In this document: in pieces, positions 6,580-14,500 of the stretch
How the letters are laid out: every line of letters starts with the position of its first letter
How positions within the stretch are numbered: position 1 is the stretch's first letter
Assembly: GCA_021200475.1 (NCBI GenBank)
Contig: JAJQGP010000046.1
Coordinates: forward strand, 1-42,509
Direction: 5' to 3'
From: Lachnospiraceae bacterium
GTDB lineage: Bacteria; Bacillota; Clostridia; Lachnospirales; Lachnospiraceae
DNA: 42,509 nt
Notes under the pieces: model-generated
Told to the model about the DNA's origin: nothing
Database searches by the model: none
What the model saw: the letters and a program-made list of their open reading frames with translations, nothing else
Made by a program: the position numbers and the translations under genes

Positions 6580-7827
6580 TCAGGAAAGCTTCTCTAACAG
6601 GACATACACCCGTTCCTTCGTCATCTCTGCGCCAGTCGTATTTTCCACATAAGGCTGCATGGTGCCGCCTTCAAATTCGGCTCCCGCTGCGGCGATCGCA
6701 CTTTCCTTTTCCGTAATCCAGGCAATCTCCTCTTCGGTCAGCGCAGCCATCTCTTCCTCCGGCAGACTGTCCTTCAGATACCCCCACAGGACATTCAGAA
6801 TGTCATCCCAGATCTGATACATTTCATAAGAAAGCTGATTCAGCTCACTCTGAGAGAGCGAATCATTATCCAGCTGATCAACGATCGCTTCCGCTTCCAC
6901 ACTGGCCGCTTCCACTTCCTCAATGGCCTGCTGCTTCCGTGCAGAAACCGTCTCAGCCACGCCTAACTTCTCTGCCACCTCTGACAAAGCTGTATACGGG
7001 ATTTCCAAATATTCATGAGAATTTAATATAGCAGATGCTTCCTCCTGCGAGATGGGAGTGCTGTGATCCTCCCATTCGTCTGTGGTACTGTAAAAGTAAG
7101 GATTCTCTTCATCTTCCCACGCATCGTAGAGAACAGCTTCTGTCAGCTCCAGTTCCGTACCTGTAAAGGTATAAAAGGCGTTGGACGAACAGAACGCACC
7201 CGAGGAGCCTTCACAGGCAATTGTTCCATCCATGCACAGATAGAAACGCCCTCTCTCCGCACTGGCAGTGACCTGCACAAGCTCCTCTTCTTTTATCGTA
7301 TAAAAATCATAAAACATTCCCTGATAGGCGTCCTCAGCCTCACTCACCTGCCCGACCAGCAATTCTTCCGTGCCATCGCCATCCACGTCCATCAGGAAAT
7401 ATCCAAATTCCTCCGCAGAAGACAGATATCCGGTAAGATAGCAGAGGCCGTTCTCGTCAAACCCGGAAGCATCCCACCCGGCATTCAGGCCGGTAAGGTA
7501 AAGCTGCAGGATTTCATCATATTGCACAAAGCCAGTAACGGAAGCTTCACTGCTTTCCTCATTGCCTTCCCCACCGGATACTTTCTCAGATGCTTCCGTC
7601 TCCTCACTTCCTATTACAACAACGCTCTCTTCTGTCTGTAACGGATCGCTTTCGTTTTCCTCATTTTCTTCTTCCACGATCAGTATTCCAGACAAATCCT
7701 CCGCCTGCACTGTGAGTACGGCTGCATCTGAGATGCATGCGGGGAGAACTCCCGTATTTCCCTGCGATACTGCAAGCACGACGCCGGCCAAAGCCACAGC
7801 TGCTGTCACTGCCTTTTTTCTTTTCAT
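6580..7827 (-). CDS. secreted protein with C-terminal LprI-like (DUF1311) domain
   Basis: About 415 residues from the chosen ATG, beginning MKRKKAVTAAVALAGVVLAV, a clear signal peptide. A strongly acidic, Glu/Ser-rich stretch follows to about residue 105. The middle (about 110-310) carries FLMDVDGDGTEELLVG, a calcium-loop-like DxDGDG segment found in secreted repeat or beta-propeller proteins. The C-terminus (about 330-410) with WDDILNVLWGYLKDSLPEEEMAALTEEEIAWITEKE-type spacing resembles lysozyme-inhibitor LprI / DUF1311. No good ribosome binding site precedes the ATG; AGGAGG lies six nt before an in-frame CTG thirteen codons upstream, so a longer start is possible. Role in the envelope is inferred only. 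Confidence 0.7.
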   Translation of the reverse strand: MKRKKAVTAAVALAGVVLAVSQGNTGVLPACISDAAVLTVQAEDLSGILIVEEENEENESDPLQTEESVVVIGSEETEASEKVSGGEGNEESSEASVTGFVQYDEILQLYLTGLNAGWDASGFDENGLCYLTGYLSSAEEFGYFLMDVDGDGTEELLVGQVSEAEDAYQGMFYDFYTIKEEELVQVTASAERGRFYLCMDGTIACEGSSGAFCSSNAFYTFTGTELELTEAVLYDAWEDEENPYFYSTTDEWEDHSTPISQEEASAILNSHEYLEIPYTALSEVAEKLGVAETVSARKQQAIEEVEAASVEAEAIVDQLDNDSLSQSELNQLSYEMYQIWDDILNVLWGYLKDSLPEEEMAALTEEEIAWITEKESAIAAAGAEFEGGTMQPYVENTTGAEMTKERVYVLLEKLS

Positions 7828-8001
7828 ACACGTTTCGCTGTTTTCGCACAGGTTTTTCCTCCTGTGTGAATCCGCTCCTCCTTCCCAGTTCACCGGACGG
7901 CAGGTTCTTTTGAACCTCGTTTTCGTCCTGCGGACGGAATATTTCCCGCACACATAACCCTGATTTTTTCTGCGTGAACCTGCCAGACCATATATAAGCC
8001 G

Positions 8002-8030
8002 AGTATAGCAATAATCTTTTTGTATTGCAA
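8002..8030 (-). promoter_or_regulatory. sigma-A promoter of the LprI-like gene
   Basis: On the minus strand TTGCAA (8030-8025), 17 nt, TATACT (8007-8002), with TG just before the -10 (extended -10). The leader to the ATG is about 165 nt and contains an AGGTTC/GAACCT hairpin around 7905-7920. The rest of the 7828-8438 gap holds no gene. Confidence 0.7.
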
Positions 8031-8126
8031 CGAAGAAACCCTTAAGTTTTTCTCAAATTCACGCAATTTTCTCCCTTTTTTACAAAAAATTAATGAATTT
8101 CATTTTTTCTTTGGAACTATCTTTGA

Positions 8127-8156
8127 TTGACAATTTGGCCCCGGCAATCATATAAT
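8127..8156 (+). promoter_or_regulatory. sigma-A promoter of the amt-PII gene
   Basis: TTGACA (8127-8132), an 18-nt spacer, TATAAT (8151-8156): both hexamers are perfect. The leader to the coding start is about 275 nt, long enough for post-initiation control. Confidence 0.75.
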
Positions 8157-8161
8157 ATCTT

Positions 8162-8207
8162 CAACAACGAAGGCGTTGGAGATTTTTCTCCGGCGCCTTT
8201 TCTGTTG
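8162..8207 (+). promoter_or_regulatory. 5'-terminal leader hairpin of the amt-PII transcript
   Basis: The transcript should begin near 8163. AAGGCGTTGGAG (8170-8181) pairs with CTCCGGCGCCTT (8188-8199) through two G-U pairs and a hexaloop. Outer CAACA/TGTTG pairs (8162-8166 with 8203-8207) extend it, and TTTTCTG follows the stem, so it may be a weak attenuator. A competing small hairpin CAACG-AAGG-CGTTG would break the 5' arm. No ligand or binding protein is identified. Confidence 0.4.
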
Positions 8208-8438
8208 TCCGAATTCCGGGCGGCTGGCTTTTATGATTCATAATTGCCTTTTGAAATTCTACGGATAACATAATCTTTTTGTCTGTATGCATATGCCGCT
8301 GCAATCGGATTTCGGCTGCCAGGAAAAACGGACGGCAGTGCCGGGATTTCCGCCAAAGATCTGGCCAGGCGGAGATTTCGGACGGAAACAGCGCAAAGGG
8401 CAGTCATGCCCGGCGCATCGAAAAGAGGAGGAGATATT

Positions 8439-10181
8439 ATGACAGAAGAAATTTTAAGTGCCATTAACGGAGAAGTATTTGGCGTCTGGTTCCTGATCGG
8501 CGCTGCGCTTGTATTCTGGATGCAGGCTGGCTTCGCAATGGTAGAGGCCGGATTTACACGGGCGAAAAATACCGGTAACATCCTCATGAAGAACCTGATG
8601 GATTTCTGTATCGGAACCATTATGTTCATCCTGATTGGCTTTGGACTGCTGCTCGGTGAAGATCTGGCTGGCTTCATCGGGAAACCAGGATTTGATATTT
8701 TCACGAGCTACCAGGATTTTGACTGGTCGAACTTCGTATTCAACCTGGTATTCTGTGCGACGACCGCTACGATCGTTTCCGGAGCCATGGCAGAGCGTAC
8801 CAAATTCTTATCGTATTGTATTTACTCAGCGGTTATCTCCGCGTTGATCTACCCGATTGAAGCACACTGGATCTGGGGCGGCGGCTGGCTTGCCCAGCTT
8901 GGCTTCCATGATTTTGCCGGTTCCTGCGCCATTCATATGGTCGGCGGTATCTCCGCTCTGATCGGCGCAAAAATCCTTGGGCCGCGTATCGGAAAGTTTG
9001 AGAAAGATAAATCCGGCAACATCACAAAGGTAAACGCCTTCCCGGGACACAACCTCCCGCTCGGCTGCCTCGGCTGCTTCATCCTCTGGCTTGGCTGGTA
9101 TGGATTTAACGGCGCGGCCTGTACAAGTGTAGAACAGCTTGGTTCTGTTTTTCTGACCACAACGGTCGCTCCGGCTACCGCAACGGTCGTATGTATGATT
9201 TTCACCTGGATCAAATATGGCAAGCCGGATGTTTCCATGTGCCTGAACGCTTCCCTGGCAGGCCTGGTAGCCATCACTGCTCCATGCGATGTGACGGACT
9301 GCTTTGGCGCTCTGGTCATTGGCGCAGTTGCCGGATTGCTCGTTGTATTCGGCGTATGGCTTCTTGATAATAAGCTTCGCATTGACGACCCGGTCGGCGC
9401 AGTTGCGGTGCATATGATGAATGGTATCTGGGGTACGATCGCGGTTGGTCTGTTCGCTACCACCTCCGCCCCCGGCAATGACACGCTCACCGGTCTCTTT
9501 TACGGCGGCGGTTTTGGCCTTCTCGGAAAACAGCTGACTGGCTTCGTAGCTGTAGCAGCGTGGACTGCTGTCATGATCACTATCACATTCTCTGTCATCA
9601 AAGCCATTTTCGGTCTGCGTGTTTCGGAAGAAGAAGAAATCCTTGGTCTGGACGCCACCGAGCATGGACTGCCGAGCGCATATGCAGGCTTCAGTATCAT
9701 GGATGTTTCCAATACTTCCATGAGCGTCAATGCCAATACACAGCTTGGCAGCGACGACTATGTAACTGCTTCGAAGGCGCAGAAGGACGCAGCTGTCCAG
9801 GTAGTAAAGGCTCCGATGTCCGAGACAGGTATTTACAAGGTATCGATTATTGCCAGACTGTCCCGCTATGACGTGCTGAGAAAGGCCATGAATGACATCG
9901 GCGTAACCGGCATGACGGTAACACAGGTCATGGGCTGCGGCATCCAGAAGGGTGCAGGCGAGAAATACCGTGGCGTTGAGCTTGATGCGACACTGCTTCC
10001 GAAGGTAAAGGTTGAAATTATCGTTGGCAACCTGCCGGTAGATACGGTCATTGAAACCGCTAAGAAAGCACTTTACACCGGCCACATCGGCGACGGTAAG
10101 ATCTTCGTTTATAACGTGGACAGAGTTGTGAAAGTTCGTATCGGTGAAGAAAACCTGGCAGCGCTCAACGACGTAGAGTAA
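8439..10181 (+). CDS. amt: ammonium channel fused to a C-terminal PII regulator
   Basis: 580 residues. The first 410 are an Amt/Rh ammonium channel of about eleven membrane helices (AGFAMVEAGFTRAKN, EAHWIWGGGWLA, LPLGCLGCFILWLGWYGFNGA, DDPVGAVAVHMMNGIWGT with the pore His). After a linker, about 463-575 is a complete PII domain: GIYKVSIIARLSRYDVLRKAM, T-loop GEKYRG, LPKVKVEIIV, TGHIGDGKIFV, VVKVRIGEE. The channel and the soluble regulator that normally plugs it are thus one chain. T-loop Tyr510 corresponds to PII Tyr46, but the uridylylated Tyr51 position is Leu515, so control is presumably by ATP/ADP/2-oxoglutarate binding only. Start: GAGGAGG eight nt upstream; an earlier in-frame ATG is rejected. 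Single gene with promoter, structured leader and terminator. Confidence 0.95.
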   Translation: MTEEILSAINGEVFGVWFLIGAALVFWMQAGFAMVEAGFTRAKNTGNILMKNLMDFCIGTIMFILIGFGLLLGEDLAGFIGKPGFDIFTSYQDFDWSNFVFNLVFCATTATIVSGAMAERTKFLSYCIYSAVISALIYPIEAHWIWGGGWLAQLGFHDFAGSCAIHMVGGISALIGAKILGPRIGKFEKDKSGNITKVNAFPGHNLPLGCLGCFILWLGWYGFNGAACTSVEQLGSVFLTTTVAPATATVVCMIFTWIKYGKPDVSMCLNASLAGLVAITAPCDVTDCFGALVIGAVAGLLVVFGVWLLDNKLRIDDPVGAVAVHMMNGIWGTIAVGLFATTSAPGNDTLTGLFYGGGFGLLGKQLTGFVAVAAWTAVMITITFSVIKAIFGLRVSEEEEILGLDATEHGLPSAYAGFSIMDVSNTSMSVNANTQLGSDDYVTASKAQKDAAVQVVKAPMSETGIYKVSIIARLSRYDVLRKAMNDIGVTGMTVTQVMGCGIQKGAGEKYRGVELDATLLPKVKVEIIVGNLPVDTVIETAKKALYTGHIGDGKIFVYNVDRVVKVRIGEENLAALNDVE

Positions 10182-10247
10182 GTGCAGCTACATCAATAAC
10201 AGGCAATTGTAAAAGCAGCATCTGTGCACAGCCTCCTTGCGCACAGC

Positions 10248-10282
10248 AAAGGCTCCGGTGTAAATACCGGAGCCTTTCTTTT
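10248..10282 (+). terminator. intrinsic terminator of amt-PII
   Basis: A perfect 12-bp stem AAAGGCTCCGGT / ACCGGAGCCTTT (10248-10259 with 10266-10277) and a 6-nt loop, then TCTTTTAT. Confidence 0.9.
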
Positions 10283-10290
10283 ATACACAG

Positions 10291-10384
10291 AGCCGGGCAA
10301 GGAGTTTTTGCGGCTAAGGCCGCACCCGGCTCGCACAGGCGGAGAGGGGAGAAGGGCGTTCCCCTATCCGATTTCACACAGCCG
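10291..10384. repeat. intergenic palindromic repeat, family C, copy 3
   Basis: It matches 390-484 through AGCCGGGcAAGGAGTTTTTGCGGC, GGCCGCACCCGGCTCG, CAGGCGGAGAGGGGAG and CCCCTATCCGATT. The stem is partly eroded (GGAGAGGGGA against TCCCCTATCC). As with copy 1, it follows directly after a plus-strand terminator. Confidence 0.7.
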
Positions 10385-10444
10385 CGTGCAGAATTTAAGG
10401 TTTACACCATACGCACGCAACACAGATGGGCAGAATTCAAACAA

Positions 10445-11326
10445 CTACGCATTCAGCTCCGTCGCCGCCCCATAAAATATCAGGGAAAGCATCCCCGGTC
10501 CGGTGTGCGCACCGATCACCGGACAAAGCATCGTAATGCGCACATCCGCGTCCGGATTGATTTTCAACACCATCTCTTTCAATTCCGCCGCCGCATCCTT
10601 GCAGTCCGCACAGCAGATGTAGGCCGCATTGCCAAATTTGGAATCATATCGATCCTTATAATAGTCCGCCAGAGCGCGCATCGCCTGACGGCTGCCCCGC
10701 TTTTTCGCCACGGATACCAGTTTGCCCTGTGCGTCAATGGTCAGCAGCGGCTTGATGCTCAGCGCGGAGCCGACAATCGCTGTCGCCGCCGAAATGCGTC
10801 CGCCGCGGCGCAGGTAAACCAGGTCTTCTACCATAAACCAGTGATTGAGGTACGTGAGGTTCTCCCGCAGCCAGGCCGCGTTTTCCTCCAGTGTCATCCC
10901 TGCCTCCCGGTTTTTCGCCGCCGACTCGGCAAGCATCCCCATACCGCCGGTCGCAGAGAGACTGTCTATCACTTCAATATTCACGTTCTCATACTGCTCT
11001 TTCATCGTCTCTGCTGCCAGCAGCGCGGACTCATAGGTCTTACTGAGGCCGCTCGAAAGCGCGATGTACAGAATGGAAGTTCCTTCTTTCAAATACGGCC
11101 CAAAGGTTTCCTCATACTGATAAGGCGTGATCTGGCTGGTCTTTGTCGCTACATTCTGGCGCATGCTTTCATAAAAATAATGCATCCGCTCATCGCTCTC
11201 CGGACCTGTTGCGAGAAAGGTCTCGCTGCCGAGCACATATTCCATCGGGACAAAACGGATCCCATAATGTTCCGCTATTTTCGGATCAATATCCAGGGAC
11301 ATATCTGCAAAAATCTCATAATTCAT
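10445..11326 (-). CDS. DegV family fatty-acid-binding protein
   Basis: 293 residues, the usual DegV length. DegV/FakB proteins bind one fatty acid and, with the kinase FakA, present it for phosphorylation in phospholipid synthesis. Typical blocks: the N-terminal FADMSLDIDPKIAEHYGIRFVPM, KTSQITPYQYEETF (the TSQ motif), ILYIALSSGLSKTYESA (ligand-carboxylate loop SSGLS), IEVIDSLSATGGMGML, and LVYLRRGGRISAATAIVGSALSIKPLL. The start is supported by AGAGGA nine nt upstream and by the promoter at 11412-11440. No fakA is in the window. It stands alone, downstream of the BadF-family gene with a 200-nt gap. DegV fold is certain; the exact lipid is not. Confidence 0.92.
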   Translation of the reverse strand: MNYEIFADMSLDIDPKIAEHYGIRFVPMEYVLGSETFLATGPESDERMHYFYESMRQNVATKTSQITPYQYEETFGPYLKEGTSILYIALSSGLSKTYESALLAAETMKEQYENVNIEVIDSLSATGGMGMLAESAAKNREAGMTLEENAAWLRENLTYLNHWFMVEDLVYLRRGGRISAATAIVGSALSIKPLLTIDAQGKLVSVAKKRGSRQAMRALADYYKDRYDSKFGNAAYICCADCKDAAAELKEMVLKINPDADVRITMLCPVIGAHTGPGMLSLIFYGAATELNA

Positions 11327-11411
11327 ATTCTTTTCCTCTCGCTGGTATCTACTCTGCCTGCCAGAATCACTGTCATTTCATCCAGTGCAGGCAGCTCCTT
11401 ATGCTGCCCTC

Positions 11412-11440
11412 ACTATACTATATCTCAAATCTTCTGTCAA
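11412..11440 (-). promoter_or_regulatory. sigma-A promoter of the degV-family gene
   Basis: On the minus strand TTGACA (11440-11435), 17 nt, TATAGT (11417-11412). About 80 nt upstream of the start codon. Confidence 0.75.
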
Positions 11441-11466
11441 CGGTACTGCTCCGTGCCTTCCCGGTT

Positions 11467-11525
11467 CCAGATCACACCCCTGACCATGCAGCATGTGTGC
11501 GGTCGGGTTATGGCCAGTAACCTTT
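11467..11525. repeat. partial family B palindromic repeat
   Basis: A 59-bp stretch related to the half of family B that ends GGTCGGGTT...CAGTAAC, with the inverted pair CCCTGACC / GGTCGGG. It matches 32031-32085 in opposite orientation (TTACTGGcCAtAACCCGaCC against TTACTGGtCAcAACCCGgCC). It lies just beyond the end of the BadF-family gene and may act as its 3' hairpin; no T-rich terminator is seen. Confidence 0.5.
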
Positions 11526-11529
11526 CCCG

Positions 11530-14500
11530 TCAATGCGCGGTCGCCAGTCTGCTGCTGTGCTGCCCGTGCTTTTTTTCTTTTGAAACCTTACCGATCTCTG
11601 CCGCGTGGCTGTCGCCCTTCGCGTTCATAATCAGCATTTGCAGACGATTCTCAATGTTCGCGAAGCTGACATCCGGGTCATAATCCAGCGGCAAAATCTG
11701 CGCGTCCGGGTAGATTTCTTTCAGCCTCTTGGAGATGCCGCGCCCGACCACATGGTTCGGCAGACAGCCAAAGGGCTGCAGGATGACAAAGGCTCGGCAG
11801 CCTTTCTTCGCATGATGCAGAATCTCACCCGGAATCAATACGCCCTCGCCGGCATCGAACGTGTGATGGATAATCGGGTCGCTGTCATGCACCAGCTCCG
11901 GCAGCCGGGCCGGCCGCTCATAGAGCGGATGCTCACACGCGATGGAGTCAGAAACATTATGCGCAAAATCAAACACCTCATTCGCCGTCGCCGGCCATGC
12001 CTTTTCCGTCAGCTTCCGGTCCAGATGGTATTCTTTGTTCTGGGCATTCTGATAAAAATAGGTTTTCTGAATGACGTCCGTCATTTTTGCCTCAATGATC
12101 TCAAACCCGTTCTTTTCCAGATAATCCTCGATGTCATGATTCGCACCCGGGTGGAAGTTCAGCAGGTATTCTCCGACAATCAGTACGCGCGGCTTCGGGT
12201 GGGAACGGTCATAGTCAATATTTTTCATGAGCTCGATTCCTTTTTTGAAGCCACGCCGCGCGCCGTTCAGGCCATGCTTTTCCAGACCAGAGATCAGCTC
12301 ATCCATCGCCGCCTCAAAGGCGCGGTTCGCGCTGCCCGGCACCTTCTCATACGGGCGAATCTTGCGGAGCAGCTCCTCCAGCTCATCAATCATCGGCAGA
12401 CAAAAAGCGATCTTTATGGATGCAAGAAGACTCAGCTTATACCCCGGGTGAAGGTTGTGGTAATCCACGTCATCATTCGTCACAATCGCCACATGGCTGT
12501 ATCCCGCGTCATCCAGTGCCTTGCGCAAAAGCGCACTGTAATGCGTCAGACGGCAGTCGCCGACGTATTTTGCCATCGCAATCGTGACGTCTTTATCATC
12601 GTATTTGCCGCTCCGCAATGCGGCGAGCGCTTCTCCAATCACGATCTGCGCCGGAAAACAGATATCATTATGTACATACTGTTTGCCAAGACGGATTGCC
12701 TCCTCGCGGCCCACATCCAGCGGCTCTGCTTTCATATGGTGCTGACTCCCCATCGCGGCGGCCATCAGGCGCGCAAACGCATGGGAGGTATTGGGCACAA
12801 GCAGGATTTTTTCCCTCCGGTCTGCTTTGGTAAACTTGACCGGATACGGATCTGGCAGCTCATGCACCCGCAGCGCCTCTTTTTTACGGCGGCGCATTTC
12901 CACCGTCTCCACAAAGGAGCGGACGCGGATACGCAGCGGCCCCTGGATGTCGCTTTCGTCCACCTTCAGAACCAGCGGCGTCTTGCCAGAGATTTCCTTC
13001 ATCATACGGATAATCTCATCAGACAGGTAGGCGTCATGGCCGCAGCCGAAGCTGACAATCTGCACATATTCCAGGTGTTCACTCTGCGCCGCGAGGATTG
13101 CGGTAGAAAGCATCCGCGCGTGGTAATTGTTTACAATATCCAGGCGGCTCCTGCTCAGATCTACTTTATCGATGCCAGGCACAGAATCCGCAGTCAGCAC
13201 CGGAATGCCAAGGCTCGTAAACATCTCCGGCAGATCATGATTCACCAGCGCGTCATTCTGGTAAGGACGAGAGGCCAGCACCACCGCATAGCTTCCATCT
13301 TTTTCCACCTGGTCGATGATCTCCTGACCAGCTTTTTTCAGCTCGCGCGAAAAGGTCTCCTGTGCTTCGTCTCCGGCTGCAATCGCCTGCATCGTCTCTT
13401 CCGCCGGAATGCCAAAGGTCTCATTCATATATTTTGTCAACTGACGATTGCGGTCCGTCGTTTTATGCCAGTGGAACAATGGTGCATCAAAGGGAATCCC
13501 CCAGCGTTTTTCCGGATTATCCGAATTGCGGATCACAATCGGATAGCCTTTCACCACCGCACACATGGACTCGCTCGTCTTCTCTGTATTTTCCGAATGC
13601 ACCGTTGTAATCGAAGGCATGAAAATGCGGTCCACAGAACCGTCCTTCGCGCAGCGAACTTTCTTGGACGATTCGTCCTGCCGCCGAACGAAGTGAGGGG
13701 GCGTTTCCACAGCACCGTCCTTATTTTTCCCCTTTTCCACCAGGTTCCGGATGTGTCCGTGAACGAGCTTGGCCGGGAAACAAACGGTATCCGAAATCAC
13801 AGCGGAAAGACCGTTCTCATAAATTTTCCGTGTGCTCTTATCTGAAATGCGCACGTCAAAACCGAGCGATTTCCAGAACGTCGTCCAGAACGGCATCGTC
13901 TCCCAGAAGGAAAGCACACGGGGAATGCCAATCGTAATGCCGCGCGCTTCTTTGCTTACTTTCGGATATGGATATTCGCGGAACAAAAGCTCCTCGCGCA
14001 GCCGGAACAGGTTCGGTACGCGGTCTTTTTCCGCTTTCTTTTCTTTCAGCTGTTCGCGCACGTGCACATCCTTCGGGTCGCCCAGGATCTCCCCCCGCTC
14101 ACAGCGATTGTTCGTAATCCAGGAATTCCCGTTCGAAAAGCGGACAATCGTGCGCTTGCAGTGATTGGTGCAGAACGGGCACGGAGAATTGGATTCCTGT
14201 GTATAAGAAAACTGCTCAACCGCATCCAGACCGATAAAGGTACGCGCAAAGCCTTCTGCCGCCGCACAATGCTCTTTCGTCAGCAGTGCCGCGCCGATCG
14301 CGCCCATCAGCCCCGGATAGGGTGCCCTTGTCACTTCACGGCCGGTGTACTGCTCCAGTGCGCAGAGCACTGCGTCATTCTGAAAGGTACCGCCCTGTAC
14401 AACAATCGTATCGCCGAGAGAATCCAGATTCGATATCCGAATCACCTTTGTAAAAACATTTTCTATGATAGAACGGCAGAGCCCTGCCATGATATCGCCG

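Noticed and set aside
7861-7990. A cyclic-di-GMP or other riboswitch in the leader of the LprI-like gene
   Set aside because: A small hairpin is visible but none of the conserved GEMM or other riboswitch core sequences.
8210-8438. ANTAR-type twin hairpins in the amt leader
   Set aside because: No pair of hairpins with the required A1/G4 hexaloops could be found by eye, so only the 5' hairpin is reported.
8826-10085. A 419-codon open frame opposite amt-PII, and others opposite glyQS and the M16 gene
   Set aside because: All are antisense shadows with Cys/His/Arg-rich nonsense text and no start signals.
11605-13845. A 746-codon open frame on the plus strand opposite the BadF-family gene
   Set aside because: It mirrors a well-recognised gene on the other strand, has no family resemblance and no ribosome binding site; the long frame comes from codon bias.
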